Below, piece after piece: positions 1 through 8,867 of a stretch of DNA of 64,000 nt. The DNA lies in the NCBI RefSeq assembly GCF_003323745.1, contig NZ_QOIL01000007.1, positions 1-64,000 on the forward strand, written 5' to 3'. This DNA is from Sphaerisporangium album (lineage in GTDB: Bacteria; Actinomycetota; Actinomycetes; Streptosporangiales; Streptosporangiaceae). The notes under the pieces were generated by a model. The model made no database searches. It was not told where the DNA came from and saw only the letters and a list, made by a program, of their open reading frames with translations. Both the position numbers and the translations under genes were made by a program. Each line of letters starts with the position of its first letter. Position 1 is the first letter of the stretch.

Positions 1-282
1 CACGGACAGGATCAGGAGATCAACCTGGCCATTGACCAGGACTTTTGATGGCCGCCGACCAGGAACCGCTGTCCGTCAGCCTCGACTTTTCTGTCCGCTG
101 ATCAAGAGTTCCACGTGACCGCTCTCAACCCTTCCGGGGGGACGGCCTGGCACGCGTTCGATCGGCAAGGGGGGGGCGCCGCGCAGGCGGCCGTCAGCCG
201 CGCGCGTGTCTTGAGGGAGCTCGCGCGCGGCGGGGTGTGACGAAGATCGCAGCGTTCGCGGCGCCTCCTCTGGCCTGTTGCT
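1..282. other. No gene seen; upstream region of cydAB
   Basis: I see no supportable coding sequence here. The frames that cross it on the minus strand run into cydA and lack family resemblance, so they are probably GC-bias shadows. The stretch holds scattered short motifs (GACCAGGA twice, ACTTTT twice) without clear organisation. The 3' end of an upstream gene or a distal promoter could lie here, but nothing can be assigned. Confidence 0.5.
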
Positions 283-325
283 CTACAAGCTGTAGTACTA
301 CTGGAGATAGAACTACAGCCCGTAG
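283..325 (+). promoter_or_regulatory. Paired dyads upstream of cydA (candidate operator)
   Basis: Two 13-bp dyads, CTACA-AGC-TGTAG (283-295) and CTACA-GCC-CGTAG (313-325), start exactly 30 bp apart, close to three helical turns. A further palindrome GTAGTACTAC overlaps the first at 293-302. The second dyad ends 23 bp before the cydA start. TACA/TGTA half-sites resemble BlaI/MecI-type operators, but that assignment is only an inference; it does not look like a Rex site. Confidence 0.45.
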
Positions 326-348
326 AGCTCCAGACCCGTGAGGGGAAC

Positions 349-1782
349 ATGGACGCACTGGACCTGGCACGGTGGCAGTTCGGGGTCACCACCGTGTACC
401 ACTTTCTCTTCGTACCCCTGACGATCGGCCTGGGCGTCTTCGTCGCCGGGCTGCAGACCGCATGGCACCGCACGGGCAAGGAGCACTACCTCCGTCTCAC
501 CAAGTTCTTCGGGAAGCTCTTCCTCATCAACTTCGCGATGGGCGTGGTGACGGGCCTCGTCCAGGAGTTCCAGTTCGGGATGAACTGGAGCCGGTACTCG
601 ACCTTCGTGGGCGACGTGTTCGGCGCCCCGCTGGCGCTCGAGGCCCTGCTCGCGTTCTTCCTCGAGTCCACGTTCCTCGGCCTGTGGATCTTCGGCTGGG
701 ACCGGCTGCCGAAGCGGATCCACCTGGCGTGCATCTGGGCCGCCGCCATCGGCTCCAACCTGTCGGCGTACTTCATCCTCGCCGCCAACGCCTGGATGAA
801 GCATCCCGTCGGGTACGAGGTGGTGGACGGGCGCGCCCGCATGACCGACCTGTGGGCCGTGCTGACCAACTCCACCGCCCTCGCCCAGGTCCCCCACGTC
901 GTCGCGGCGGCCTTCATCGTGGCCGGCGGGTTCGTGATCGCGGTGAGCGGCTACCGCATCCTGCGCGAGCGCCGCCAGGTCGCCGACGGCGACGCGACCG
1001 TCCCCATGGCGAGGACCGCGCGCGGGCGCGTCCCCGGCGACCCGGCGATGTGGCGGACGAGCCTGCGCGCCGCGCTGGTCATGACGGCCATCGCGGGCGC
1101 GGTCGTCGCGGGCACGGGCGACATGTCGGGACAGCTCCTGCACGAGCAGCAGCCCATGAAGCTGGCCGCCGCCGAGGGGCTGCGGCACGACGAGAAGGGC
1201 GCGCCGTTCTCCCCGGTGCCCGGCGTGGAGGTGCCGTCGATGCTCAGCCTGCTGGCGGCGCACGACCCGGCGGCCGAGATCCAGGGCATCGAGGACATCC
1301 AGGCGCGCTACGAGCGCCAGTACGGGGCCGCCGACTACCGGCCCAACGTGCCGGTCGTGTACTGGTCGTTCCGCGTCATGATCGGGTTCGGCCTCTCCAC
1401 GGTGGGCCTGTCGCTGCTCGGCCTCTGGCTGACCCGGCGCCGCCGCCCCACCCCCGAGTGGTTCGCCCGCGTCAGCCTGCTCGCGCTCCCGCTGCCCACG
1501 CTCGCGATCGTCGCCGGGTGGCTGCTCAGCGAGATCGGCCGCCAGCCGTGGACCGTCCAGGGCGAGCTGCTCACGGCGGCCGGCGTGTCCCCCGGCGTGA
1601 GCCTGACCGAGGTCGCGATCTCGCTGTCGATCTTCACGGCGCTGTACGGCGTGCTCGCGCTGGCCGAGGCCAAGCTGCTGGCCCGTCACATCAAGGCCGG
1701 GCCCGAGCCGGTCGCCACGGTCCCGCCGCAGGCGCGGCCCGACGACGACGCCGCCCGCCTCACCCCGACCCTCATGTACTAG
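349..1782 (+). CDS. cydA: Cytochrome bd ubiquinol/menaquinol oxidase subunit I
   Basis: This is the quinol-oxidising, haem-bearing subunit of cytochrome bd, a membrane terminal oxidase that reduces O2 to water with high oxygen affinity. At 477 residues it is near family length on the short side, consistent with a short Q-loop. The family N-terminus is present with the haem ligand His18 in FGVTTVYHFLF. The membrane segments, the QLLHEQQPMKLAAAEG stretch and the GRQPW motif are all recognisable. The start is chosen from GAGGGGAAC just upstream of ATG 349. It is followed by cydB after 30 bp, so the two are an operon. The cydDC maturation/export genes are not in the next position and do not occur in this window. 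Two dyads upstream suggest dedicated repression. Confidence 0.97.
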   Translation: MDALDLARWQFGVTTVYHFLFVPLTIGLGVFVAGLQTAWHRTGKEHYLRLTKFFGKLFLINFAMGVVTGLVQEFQFGMNWSRYSTFVGDVFGAPLALEALLAFFLESTFLGLWIFGWDRLPKRIHLACIWAAAIGSNLSAYFILAANAWMKHPVGYEVVDGRARMTDLWAVLTNSTALAQVPHVVAAAFIVAGGFVIAVSGYRILRERRQVADGDATVPMARTARGRVPGDPAMWRTSLRAALVMTAIAGAVVAGTGDMSGQLLHEQQPMKLAAAEGLRHDEKGAPFSPVPGVEVPSMLSLLAAHDPAAEIQGIEDIQARYERQYGAADYRPNVPVVYWSFRVMIGFGLSTVGLSLLGLWLTRRRRPTPEWFARVSLLALPLPTLAIVAGWLLSEIGRQPWTVQGELLTAAGVSPGVSLTEVAISLSIFTALYGVLALAEAKLLARHIKAGPEPVATVPPQARPDDDAARLTPTLMY

Positions 1783-1812
1783 GAGACTCCACGTGGCTGA
1801 CATGGAGGGGAC

Positions 1813-2766
1813 ATGGAACTGACCACCTTCTGGTTCCTGGTCATCGCGTTCCTGTGGACCGGTTACTTCGTGCTCGAAGGCTTCGATTTCGGGGTCGGCG
1901 CGCTGCTGCCGCTGCTCTCGCGGGGAGAGGCCGAGCGCAGGCAGATGCTCACCACCATCGGCCCGGTGTGGGACGGGAACGAGGTCTGGCTCATCACGGC
2001 GGCCGGCGCGATGTTCGCCGCCTTCCCCGCCTGGTACTCGGGGCTGTTCAGCGCGTTCTACCTGCCGCTGGTCATGGTGCTGGTCGGACTGATCGTGCGC
2101 GGCGTGTCCCTGGAGTGGCGCGGCAAGGTGGAGGGACGCGAGCGGGCGCTGTGCGACGCGGGCATCGTCACCGGCAGCGTGCTGACGGCCTTCACGTGGG
2201 GCGGCGTCTTCGGGCACATGCTGTTCGGCACCGCCCTCGGCACGGTGCTCGGCGGAACGCTGGCGCTCTCGCTGGCCATGTTGCACGGCGCGGTGTTCCT
2301 CGCGCTCAAGACGGCCGGGCCGCTGCGGGCGCGGGCCCGCCGGGCGGCGCTGACGGCGGCGGTGGTGGCCGTCCCTGTCGCCGTCGTCGCGCTGCCGGGG
2401 CTGCCGTCCGCCAACGCGCCGCAGGGGACGGCCACCGGGGTGGACGGGGCCGCGTGGACGGCGCATCCCGTGCTGTGGGCGGCGGCGCTGGCCGCGATGG
2501 TCGCGCTCGCCGCGGCCGTGGCGCTGGTCTGGCGGCGGCGCGAGGGGTGGGCGTTCGCCGCGACGGCCGGCTCGATCGCGCTGCTCACCGGGACGGTGTT
2601 CGCCGCGCTGTGGCGGGAGCCGCTCCCGGGGCTGACCGTGGCGGAGGCGGCCTCGGGCCCGTACACGCTGGGCCTGCTCACGTGGATCGGCCTGATCGCG
2701 CTGCCGTTCGTGCTGGCCTACCAGGGGTGGACGTACTGGGTGTTCCGCAGACGCGTCACCGCCTAG
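1813..2766 (+). CDS. cydB: Cytochrome bd oxidase subunit II
   Basis: CydB is the partner subunit of CydA in the cytochrome bd complex of the cytoplasmic membrane. The 317-residue protein opens with the typical family start (TTFWFLVIAFLWTGYFVLEG) and then FDFGVGALLPLL; GPVWDGNEVWLI, a strong family signature, follows at about residues 54-65. Eight to nine hydrophobic segments can be seen. The start ATG at 1813 has GGAGGGGAC just upstream. The gene follows cydA at 30 bp and is followed by a GC-rich hairpin at 2917-2946, so the transcription unit is probably only cydAB. The length is shorter than the E. coli subunit (about 380), as is usual for many actinobacterial CydB proteins. Confidence 0.96.
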   Translation: MELTTFWFLVIAFLWTGYFVLEGFDFGVGALLPLLSRGEAERRQMLTTIGPVWDGNEVWLITAAGAMFAAFPAWYSGLFSAFYLPLVMVLVGLIVRGVSLEWRGKVEGRERALCDAGIVTGSVLTAFTWGGVFGHMLFGTALGTVLGGTLALSLAMLHGAVFLALKTAGPLRARARRAALTAAVVAVPVAVVALPGLPSANAPQGTATGVDGAAWTAHPVLWAAALAAMVALAAAVALVWRRREGWAFAATAGSIALLTGTVFAALWREPLPGLTVAEAASGPYTLGLLTWIGLIALPFVLAYQGWTYWVFRRRVTA

Positions 2767-2916
2767 ATCAGTGCGCCGTCCACGAGCGTTCGCCCGTCAC
2801 CCGCACCGGATCGCCGTGCCAGTCCCGGCCGCCCCGAGGCCGAATGAGCGGCACCGTAGCGAGCGGGAGAGGAGCGGACCCGGAACCTCTGCAGAGGCCA
2901 CCGCGGCGAGACGCCC

Positions 2917-2946
2917 GCGGGCGCGGACCGTGAGGCCCGCGCCCGC
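2917..2946. terminator. Hairpin between convergent cydB and I36-type gene
   Basis: A perfect 10-bp inverted repeat (GCGGGCGCGG / CCGCGCCCGC) with a 10-nt loop sits between the 3' ends of convergent genes. There is no T tract, as is usual in high-GC actinobacteria. It can serve both directions. Confidence 0.6.
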
Positions 2947-2978
2947 GTCCCCTCCCCGGGATCGATGGTCGCCCGGGA

Positions 2979-3353
2979 TCAGCAGCGGGGAGCGACGGCG
3001 TCGATCTTTCCGCCGAAGTCGTTCTTGTACACCTTGCGGTAGTCGCCGTTGCGCACCACGCGCACTTCCTTGTTGTCGGGCACGTGGATCCAGTTGATGA
3101 AGCAGCCGTCGGCCTGGGCCCGGAAGGAGCCGACGTTGTCGTGCAGGGCCGGCGGCACGTCCACGTACCCGTTGCCCGGGTTCCAGCACCAGGACGCGCC
3201 CGTGTAGTCCTTGCCCGACCACAGGCAGATGTCCCCCGCCCGGCCCGCGGGGGCTCCGGCCGACGCGGGGGCCGGGGCGGCGAACGCCACCAGGACGATT
3301 CCCGCGGCGCCAGCCGCCGCCGCGATCCGCGCACTCCATGTCGTTGGCTTCAT
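2979..3353 (-). CDS. Secreted peptidase-inhibitor family I36-like protein
   Basis: A small exported protein of 124 residues. The start at 3353 is preferred because GAGGAGAA lies just upstream and the protein then begins with a signal peptide (MKPTTW..., an Ala-rich hydrophobic core, AAPAPASAGAPA). The mature part has ICLWSGKDYTGASWCW, NVGSF and a C-terminal Cys, the pattern of the I36/beta-gamma-crystallin-like family with two disulfides. Members include the Streptomyces metalloproteinase inhibitor SMI, but many have no known function. It lies downstream of the molybdenum hydroxylase genes on the same strand, with 190 bp between, so it may have its own promoter. The specific target cannot be told from sequence. 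Confidence 0.75.
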   Translation of the reverse strand: MKPTTWSARIAAAAGAAGIVLVAFAAPAPASAGAPAGRAGDICLWSGKDYTGASWCWNPGNGYVDVPPALHDNVGSFRAQADGCFINWIHVPDNKEVRVVRNGDYRKVYKNDFGGKIDAVAPRC

Positions 3354-3543
3354 GACGGTTCTCCTCGTATCGCGTACCGGTCGTCCCGGAGACCGGCCTG
3401 GTCGGCGACGATCTCCGGCTTCTTCCGTCACGGAATGTAGCAGCGATCACACGGATAGCGACGCGATCGGACGGCCAGAGGAACCGGACCGGCGCGACCG
3501 AAAATACTGACCGTGACGCCATAGACACGGCAGGTGACCGTGG

Positions 3544-5934
3544 TCACGACCCCGCGCGGGACCTCAGGTCGTGCAGCTCGGAGGGCGAGATGGGCATCCG
3601 GTCGACGGCGATGCCCTCGGCGTCCTCGATCGCCGAGGCGATCACCGCCGACACCGGGATGACCCCCGCCTCGCCCGCGCCCTTGATGCCGAGCGGGTTG
3701 AGCGGCGAGGGCGTCTCCAGGTGCGCGGTCTCGATCAGCGGCACCTCGGTGGCGTACGGCATCAGGAAGTCCATGAAGGACGCGTTGAGCAGCTGACCGT
3801 GCTCGTCGTACGCCATGCGCTCGTACAGCGCCCCGCCCACGCCCTGCGCGACGCCGCCGTGGATCTGCCCCTCGACGATCATGGGGTTGATGAGCCTGCC
3901 GCAGTCGTGCACGACGGCGTACCGCAGGATGCGGATCTCGGCGGTCTCCGGGTCGGTCTCCACGATGGCGGCGTGCATGCCGGAGGCGAAGGTCGAGCGG
4001 ACCGGCGAGTAGTAGTCGCGGCCCTCCAGGCCGGGCTCCTCGCCCTCGGCCACGGGCGGGCGGTCCATCGAGGCGGCGCCGCTGAACTGGGTGGCCCGCT
4101 TGGCCTCCTCGTCGAAGGCGTACCGCAGCGGGTTGGACAGCACGGCGACGGTCGCCAGCGGGATCGACGCCCCCGGGTTCCCGGCGACGCGGACCTCGCC
4201 GTCCTCGATCGTCAGGTCGCGCGGGTCGGCCTCCAGCGCGTCCGCCGCGATGCCGAGCGCCTTCTCGCGCACCTTGCGGCAGGCCAGGGCGATGGCGTTG
4301 CCGCTCATCACGGCCGCCCGTGAGGCGAAGGTCCCGACCGCGTACCCGAAGCGCCGCGTGTCGCCGGTGACCACCGAGACGCGGTCCAGCGGGACGCCGA
4401 GCTCGGTGGCGGCGATCTGCGCGAACACCGTCTCGTGCCCCTGCCCCTGGGAGGTCAGGCCGGTGGACACGTGCACACGCCCGTCGGAGGTCACCTGCAC
4501 GTGCCCGCCCTCGTACGGGCCGACGCCGGTGCCCTCGACGTAGCAGCCGAGGCCGATACCGATGCGGCGCCCCTCGGCGGCGGCCCGCTCCTTCTGCTCG
4601 GCGAAGCCGTCCCAGCCGATCAGGCCCTTCAGGACGCGCAGCGACTCGGGGTAGTCGCCGCTGTCGTAGATCAGCGGCCGGCCGTCCTGGAAGATGAGGC
4701 CCTGGTCGTAGGGGAACTCGTCGGGGTGGATGAAGTTGGCCTCGCGCACCGCCGCGCGGTCCTTCCCGAGGTGCGCGGCGATCTTGTCCATCGTGCGCTC
4801 CATGCAGAACGTCGCCTGCGGACGCCCCGCGCCCCGATAGGGGGTGACCTGCACGGTGTTGGTGTAGATCGAGGAGAACTCCACCCGGTACGCCCCGATG
4901 CGGTACGGGCCGAGCAACTGGGTGCTGGTGATGATCGGCACGATGATGCCGTACGGCGTGTAGGCGCCGTGGTCGTGCAGGATCGTCACGTCCAGCCCGA
5001 GGACGCGGCCCTCGTCGTCGAAGCCGACCCGCACGTGCTGCACCTGGCCGCGCTCGTGCGCGGAGGAGACGAAGTGCTCGCGGCGGTCCTCGGTCCACTT
5101 GACCTCGCGGCCGAGCAGCATCGCCGCCCACGGCACCAGCACCTCCTCCGGCCACGGGTGCACGATCTTCACGCCGAACCCGCCGCCGACGTCCGGGGCG
5201 ATCACCTCGACCGACGGCAGCGGCAGGCCGAGCTTGGCCGCGACCGCCATGCGGACGCTCGTCGAGGTCTGCGTCGAGCTGTAGACACGCAGGGACCGGT
5301 CGTCGGCGTCCCACCGCGCGTACACGCCGCGGCCCTCCAGCGGCATGGACGCGCTGCGCTCGATGTCCAGCCGGAACGCCAGCGTGTGCGGGGCGGCGTC
5401 GATCGCCTCGCGGGCGCCGAGCCCCGCCGCGGACGGCACCTCCTGGATCATGTGCGCGCCGACGTTGCCGGGGACGTCCTCGTGGACGAGGTGGACGCCC
5501 TGCGCGGCCTCCTCGACGCCGACGACCGGCTTGAGGAGCTCGTAGTCCACCGTGATCAGCGAGGCGGCGTCCTCGGCGAGATAGCGGTCGCGCGCCACGA
5601 CCATGACGACCGGCTCGCCGACGTGCCGCACGATGTCCCTGGCCAGCGGATACGCCGTGCGCCCGTGCGTCAGCGCCGGATGCGGGATCAGCAGCGGCAG
5701 CGGGTCGCGTACGCGCTCGGGCAAATCCTCCCAGGTGTAGACGGCGACCAGCCCTTCGACGTCCACGGCGGCCGAGACGTCGATGTCGCGGATGCGGGCG
5801 TGCGCGTGCGGCGAGCGGACGAACGCGGCGGCCAGCGCGTCCTGCCCGAGGTCGTCCAGGTAGCGGCCCTGGCCGGTGATCAGCCGCGGGTCCTCCCTGC
5901 GCTGGACACGCTCGCCGAACAGCTTCGTCGTCAC
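3544..5934 (-). CDS. Xanthine dehydrogenase/CO dehydrogenase-family molybdopterin-binding large subunit
   Basis: The catalytic Mo-cofactor subunit (796 residues) of a three-subunit molybdenum hydroxylase. The start is GTG 5934, which overlaps the stop of the small subunit as GTGA; the much longer upstream extension of this frame is antisense-like noise. The family features are an N-terminal GERVQRREDPRLITGQGRY, the active-site loop PYRGAGR near residue 363 and the catalytic Glu in GAGEAG near residue 753. The loop is the form II type, not the AYRCSFR loop of true CO dehydrogenase, so the enzyme hydroxylates a heterocycle or aldehyde rather than CO. Xanthine or another nucleobase is plausible because an NCS2 permease is the first gene of the operon. 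No XdhC-type maturation factor is visible nearby. Confidence 0.9.
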   Translation of the reverse strand: MTTKLFGERVQRREDPRLITGQGRYLDDLGQDALAAAFVRSPHAHARIRDIDVSAAVDVEGLVAVYTWEDLPERVRDPLPLLIPHPALTHGRTAYPLARDIVRHVGEPVVMVVARDRYLAEDAASLITVDYELLKPVVGVEEAAQGVHLVHEDVPGNVGAHMIQEVPSAAGLGAREAIDAAPHTLAFRLDIERSASMPLEGRGVYARWDADDRSLRVYSSTQTSTSVRMAVAAKLGLPLPSVEVIAPDVGGGFGVKIVHPWPEEVLVPWAAMLLGREVKWTEDRREHFVSSAHERGQVQHVRVGFDDEGRVLGLDVTILHDHGAYTPYGIIVPIITSTQLLGPYRIGAYRVEFSSIYTNTVQVTPYRGAGRPQATFCMERTMDKIAAHLGKDRAAVREANFIHPDEFPYDQGLIFQDGRPLIYDSGDYPESLRVLKGLIGWDGFAEQKERAAAEGRRIGIGLGCYVEGTGVGPYEGGHVQVTSDGRVHVSTGLTSQGQGHETVFAQIAATELGVPLDRVSVVTGDTRRFGYAVGTFASRAAVMSGNAIALACRKVREKALGIAADALEADPRDLTIEDGEVRVAGNPGASIPLATVAVLSNPLRYAFDEEAKRATQFSGAASMDRPPVAEGEEPGLEGRDYYSPVRSTFASGMHAAIVETDPETAEIRILRYAVVHDCGRLINPMIVEGQIHGGVAQGVGGALYERMAYDEHGQLLNASFMDFLMPYATEVPLIETAHLETPSPLNPLGIKGAGEAGVIPVSAVIASAIEDAEGIAVDRMPISPSELHDLRSRAGS

Positions 5935-6443
5935 GCCGCACCGCCTTCCGCCTCGGCCGTCAGCTCCGCCGCACGGTGGACCGCCTTGACGATGTTCTGG
6001 TAGCCGGTGCACCGGCACAGGTTGCCCGAGATGCCTTCGAGGACCTCGTCCTCGGTCGGCGCGGGGTTGTCGCGCAGCAGCGCCGTCACCGTGCACAGGA
6101 ATCCGGGGGTGCAGAAGCCGCACTGCAGCGCGTGGCACTCGGTGAACGCCCGCTGCACCGGCGACAGCTCCCCGCCCGGCCCGGCGAGCCCCTCGACGGT
6201 GGTGATCTCGCGGCCGTCGACGGTCACCGCGAACGTCAGGCACGAGCGCACCGGCTCGCCGTCCAGCAGCACCGTGCAGCACCCGCACACGCCGTGCTCG
6301 CAGCCCACGTGCGTGCCGGTCAGGCCCAGCTCGTGGCGCAGGCAGTCCGACAGCAGCCGCCGCGCCGGGACAGTGGCCTCCCGCACGGTGCCGTTGACGG
6401 TCAGCGAGATCGCGTACCGCCTCTCGCCCGTCGTCTCGCTCAC
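5931..6443 (-). CDS. Molybdenum hydroxylase [2Fe-2S] small subunit
   Basis: The iron-sulfur electron-transfer subunit (170 residues). A plant-type ferredoxin [2Fe-2S] domain is at the N-terminus with Cys48, Cys53 and Cys56 in CEHGVCGCC and a fourth Cys in VRSCLTF. The second four-helix [2Fe-2S] domain follows with CGFC and CRC(TGY). All eight cluster Cys appear present. Electrons pass from the Mo centre of the large subunit through the two clusters to FAD in the medium subunit. The start is GTG 6443, overlapping the medium-subunit stop as GTGA, and its stop overlaps the large-subunit GTG in the same way, so translation is probably coupled and stoichiometric. Confidence 0.93.
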   Translation of the reverse strand: MSETTGERRYAISLTVNGTVREATVPARRLLSDCLRHELGLTGTHVGCEHGVCGCCTVLLDGEPVRSCLTFAVTVDGREITTVEGLAGPGGELSPVQRAFTECHALQCGFCTPGFLCTVTALLRDNPAPTEDEVLEGISGNLCRCTGYQNIVKAVHRAAELTAEAEGGAA

Positions 6444-7399
6444 TCGGAGTCCTCCCCCGCTCCATTCGCTCCGTGGTTCACGCCATCGTCCACACCTTCG
6501 GACATGCGTACGGCCGCCCGGCCGTCCGCCACCCGCTCCGCCTCGGCCGCGGCCACGCGCAGCGCCCGCTCGGCCAGCACCCCGGTCAGGTGCCTGCGGT
6601 AGCGCGCGGTCGCGTGGATGTCGTCGTCCGGGTCGACACCGTCACGGACGGCGGCGGCCACGGCCTCCCAGTCGGCGGACGCGGCCGGACGGCGCGCGCA
6701 CACCTCCGACAGGTCCAGCACGACCGGCACCGGGCCCGCGCTCACGCAGGCGACCCTCGCCGAGGCGATGCGCAGGTCCTCGTCCAGGGTGACCACGGCG
6801 GCGGCGCCGGCCATCGCGTAGTCGCCGTGGCGGCGGGCGACCTCCTGGAACGCGGTGCCCGTGCGGGGTGGCGGCGCGGGGAAGAACGCCGACACCGCGA
6901 GCTCGTCCGGCTCGATCGCCGACTCCAGCGGGCCGGTGAAGAACGCCTCCGCCGGGACGTCCCGCTCGGGCGCGCCGTGCCGGGCGAGCCGCACCGTCCC
7001 GCCGAGGACGGCCAGCACGGCGGGCAGCTCGGCCGAGGGGTCGGCGTGCACGAGGCTGCCGACGACGGTGCCGCGGTTGCGGATCACCGGATGCGCCACC
7101 AGCCGGAGCGCCGCGGGCAGCAACGGCTGCACGGCCGCGACGGCGGGCGAGCGCTCGACGGCGGCGTGCCGGGCCAGCGCGCCGACGCGGACGCCTCCGG
7201 TCTCCACCGACAGCGCGTCCAGCTCGGCGACGCGGTTGATGTCGACCAGGTGGGACGGCGCGGCCAGGCGCATGTTGAGCATCGGGATCAGGCTCTGCCC
7301 CCCGGCCAGGACCTTGCCGTGCGGCGCCGTCCCGGCCAGGACCTCCAGGGCCTCGCCCAGCTCCCGGGGAGCGTGGTAGTCGAACGGAGAGGGCTTCAC
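6440..7399 (-). CDS. Molybdenum hydroxylase FAD-binding medium subunit
   Basis: The flavin subunit (319 residues) of the hydroxylase, which hands electrons to NAD+ or another acceptor. AGGQSLIPM at residues 32-40 is the FAD diphosphate-binding motif; RNRGTVVGSLVHADPSAE is the second FAD loop (the family usually has TIGG in place of TVVG). The start is GTG 7399, which overlaps the permease stop as GTGA; upstream in-frame sequence is antisense to the permease gene and is rejected. The gene order permease - M - S - L is the standard order for this enzyme family. FAD-domain boundaries and total length fit the family (about 280-320). Confidence 0.92.
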   Translation of the reverse strand: MKPSPFDYHAPRELGEALEVLAGTAPHGKVLAGGQSLIPMLNMRLAAPSHLVDINRVAELDALSVETGGVRVGALARHAAVERSPAVAAVQPLLPAALRLVAHPVIRNRGTVVGSLVHADPSAELPAVLAVLGGTVRLARHGAPERDVPAEAFFTGPLESAIEPDELAVSAFFPAPPPRTGTAFQEVARRHGDYAMAGAAAVVTLDEDLRIASARVACVSAGPVPVVLDLSEVCARRPAASADWEAVAAAVRDGVDPDDDIHATARYRRHLTGVLAERALRVAAAEAERVADGRAAVRMSEGVDDGVNHGANGAGEDSE

Positions 7400-8772
7400 G
7401 TGCTTTGTTCGCTCCCCTCCGCGAGCGCGGGCGACCCTCCGGCCCCGGAGCGGGCCGCGGGCGTGCCGGCGATGGCGCGCAGCAAATGGTAGCCCCCGAG
7501 GACGACGATCGTGCCGAGGGCGATGCCCGCCAGCGAGAAGTTGTCGCTGATCTGGTGGGACACCGGGCCGATCGCGAGGATGACGCCCGCGCCGGTCGGC
7601 ACCATGTTGACAGGGTCGGAGAAGTCGACGCGGCTCTCGATCCAGATCTTCGCGCCCAGCAGGCCGATCATGCCGTACAGGATGACGGTGATACCGCCGA
7701 GGACGCCACCCGGAGTCGCGGCGACCAGCGCGCCGAACTTCGGGCACAGGCCGAAAAGGATCGCCACGACGGCGGCGATGTAGTAGGCGGCGGTCGAGTA
7801 GACGCGGGTCGCGGCCATGACGCCGATGTTCTCGGCGTACGTCGTGGTGGGCGAGCCGCCGACCGCGGTGGCCACGGCCGTGCCCACGCCGTCGGCGAAG
7901 ACGGCCCTGCCCATGTACGGGTCGACGTCCGTGCCCGTCATCTCACCGACGGCCTTGACGTGCCCGACGTTCTCGGCGATCAACGCGATGACGGCCGGGA
8001 GCACCAGCACGATCGCCGACCCGGTGAAGCTCGGCGCGTGGAAGTCGGGCAGGCCGAACCACGCCGCGTCCGAGACCGCGTCGAAGCTCACGCGCGGGTG
8101 CGTGTCGATCTTGCCGGTGCCGGCGTTGAAGGCGGTGATGTTCCCGAACACCTTGTCGGCGCCGACGGACAGGAGATACCCGACGACGAGGCCGATCAGG
8201 ATGCCGATGCGCCCGAGGAAGCCCTTGAAGGCCACGATGACGACGAACGTGACGACCATGGTGATCAGGGCGATCCACTGGTCCTGCGGCCAGTAGATGT
8301 CGGCCACGACGTACGCGAGGCCGAACCCGATCAGCATCACGACCGCGCCGGTCACGACGGGCGGGAAGATCCGGTTGATGGACCGCACGCCGAGGTAGTG
8401 GATGGCCACGCCGCACAGCGCCAGCACGACGCCGGCGACCAGGATCGCGCCCGTGACCGTCGCGTCGTCCCCCCCGGCCGCGCGGATCGCGACCACGCCT
8501 CCGACGAACGACGCCGAGGTGCCGAGGTAGCTGGGGATCTTCCCCTGGACGATCAGCAGGAAGATGATCGTGGCGACGCCCGACATCATGATGGCGACGT
8601 TGGCGTTCAGGCCCATGATCAGGGGGAACACGAACGTCGCGCCGAACATGGCGATGACGTGCTGCGCGCCGAACCCGACCATCTTCGGCCAGCTCAGCCG
8701 CTCGTCGGGCCTGACCACCTCCCCCGGGGCGAGCGCGCGCCCCTCCCCGTGCAACTTCCATCCGAAGACCAT
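7396..8772 (-). CDS. NCS2-family nucleobase (uracil/xanthine-type) permease
   Basis: A membrane symporter of 458 residues with 13-14 hydrophobic segments. The start ATG 8772 is chosen because AAGGGG lies 6-9 nt upstream; an upstream GTG (8787) would put this Shine-Dalgarno inside the gene. The family signatures are GFGAQHVIAMFGATFVFP near the N-terminus, LIAENVGH and GGSPTTTYAENIGVMA. The last motif is the uracil-type form (UraA/RutG TTYAENIG) rather than the QNNGV form of xanthine/urate carriers, so pyrimidines are as likely as purines. It is the first gene of the operon with the molybdenum hydroxylase, suggesting that it imports the substrate of that enzyme. A degenerate repeat region lies in its promoter area. 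Confidence 0.9.
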   Translation of the reverse strand: MVFGWKLHGEGRALAPGEVVRPDERLSWPKMVGFGAQHVIAMFGATFVFPLIMGLNANVAIMMSGVATIIFLLIVQGKIPSYLGTSASFVGGVVAIRAAGGDDATVTGAILVAGVVLALCGVAIHYLGVRSINRIFPPVVTGAVVMLIGFGLAYVVADIYWPQDQWIALITMVVTFVVIVAFKGFLGRIGILIGLVVGYLLSVGADKVFGNITAFNAGTGKIDTHPRVSFDAVSDAAWFGLPDFHAPSFTGSAIVLVLPAVIALIAENVGHVKAVGEMTGTDVDPYMGRAVFADGVGTAVATAVGGSPTTTYAENIGVMAATRVYSTAAYYIAAVVAILFGLCPKFGALVAATPGGVLGGITVILYGMIGLLGAKIWIESRVDFSDPVNMVPTGAGVILAIGPVSHQISDNFSLAGIALGTIVVLGGYHLLRAIAGTPAARSGAGGSPALAEGSEQST

Positions 8773-8867
8773 TGAGAGCCCCTTCACTCACCGGGCCGGG
8801 GGGTCGGTGGCCACCCCCCGCAGGCGGGACCTCCGCGGCGTTCGCTTGTCCGTACTGGAGCCGTGCC

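Noticed and set aside
313..2466. Long minus-strand frame antisense to cydAB
   Set aside because: His/Arg/Gly/Gln-rich composition with no family match; it mirrors the GC3 bias of the real genes.
3428..5941. Long minus-strand frame shifted relative to the hydroxylase large subunit
   Set aside because: Arg-rich composition typical of a +1 shadow; the real frame has all the family motifs.
3544..6443. True carbon-monoxide dehydrogenase (coxSML)
   Set aside because: The active-site loop is PYRGAGR (form II), not AYRCSFR.
6440..7747. Longer form of the FAD subunit starting at 7747
   Set aside because: The extra 116 codons are antisense to the permease and the GTGA junction sets the start at 7399.
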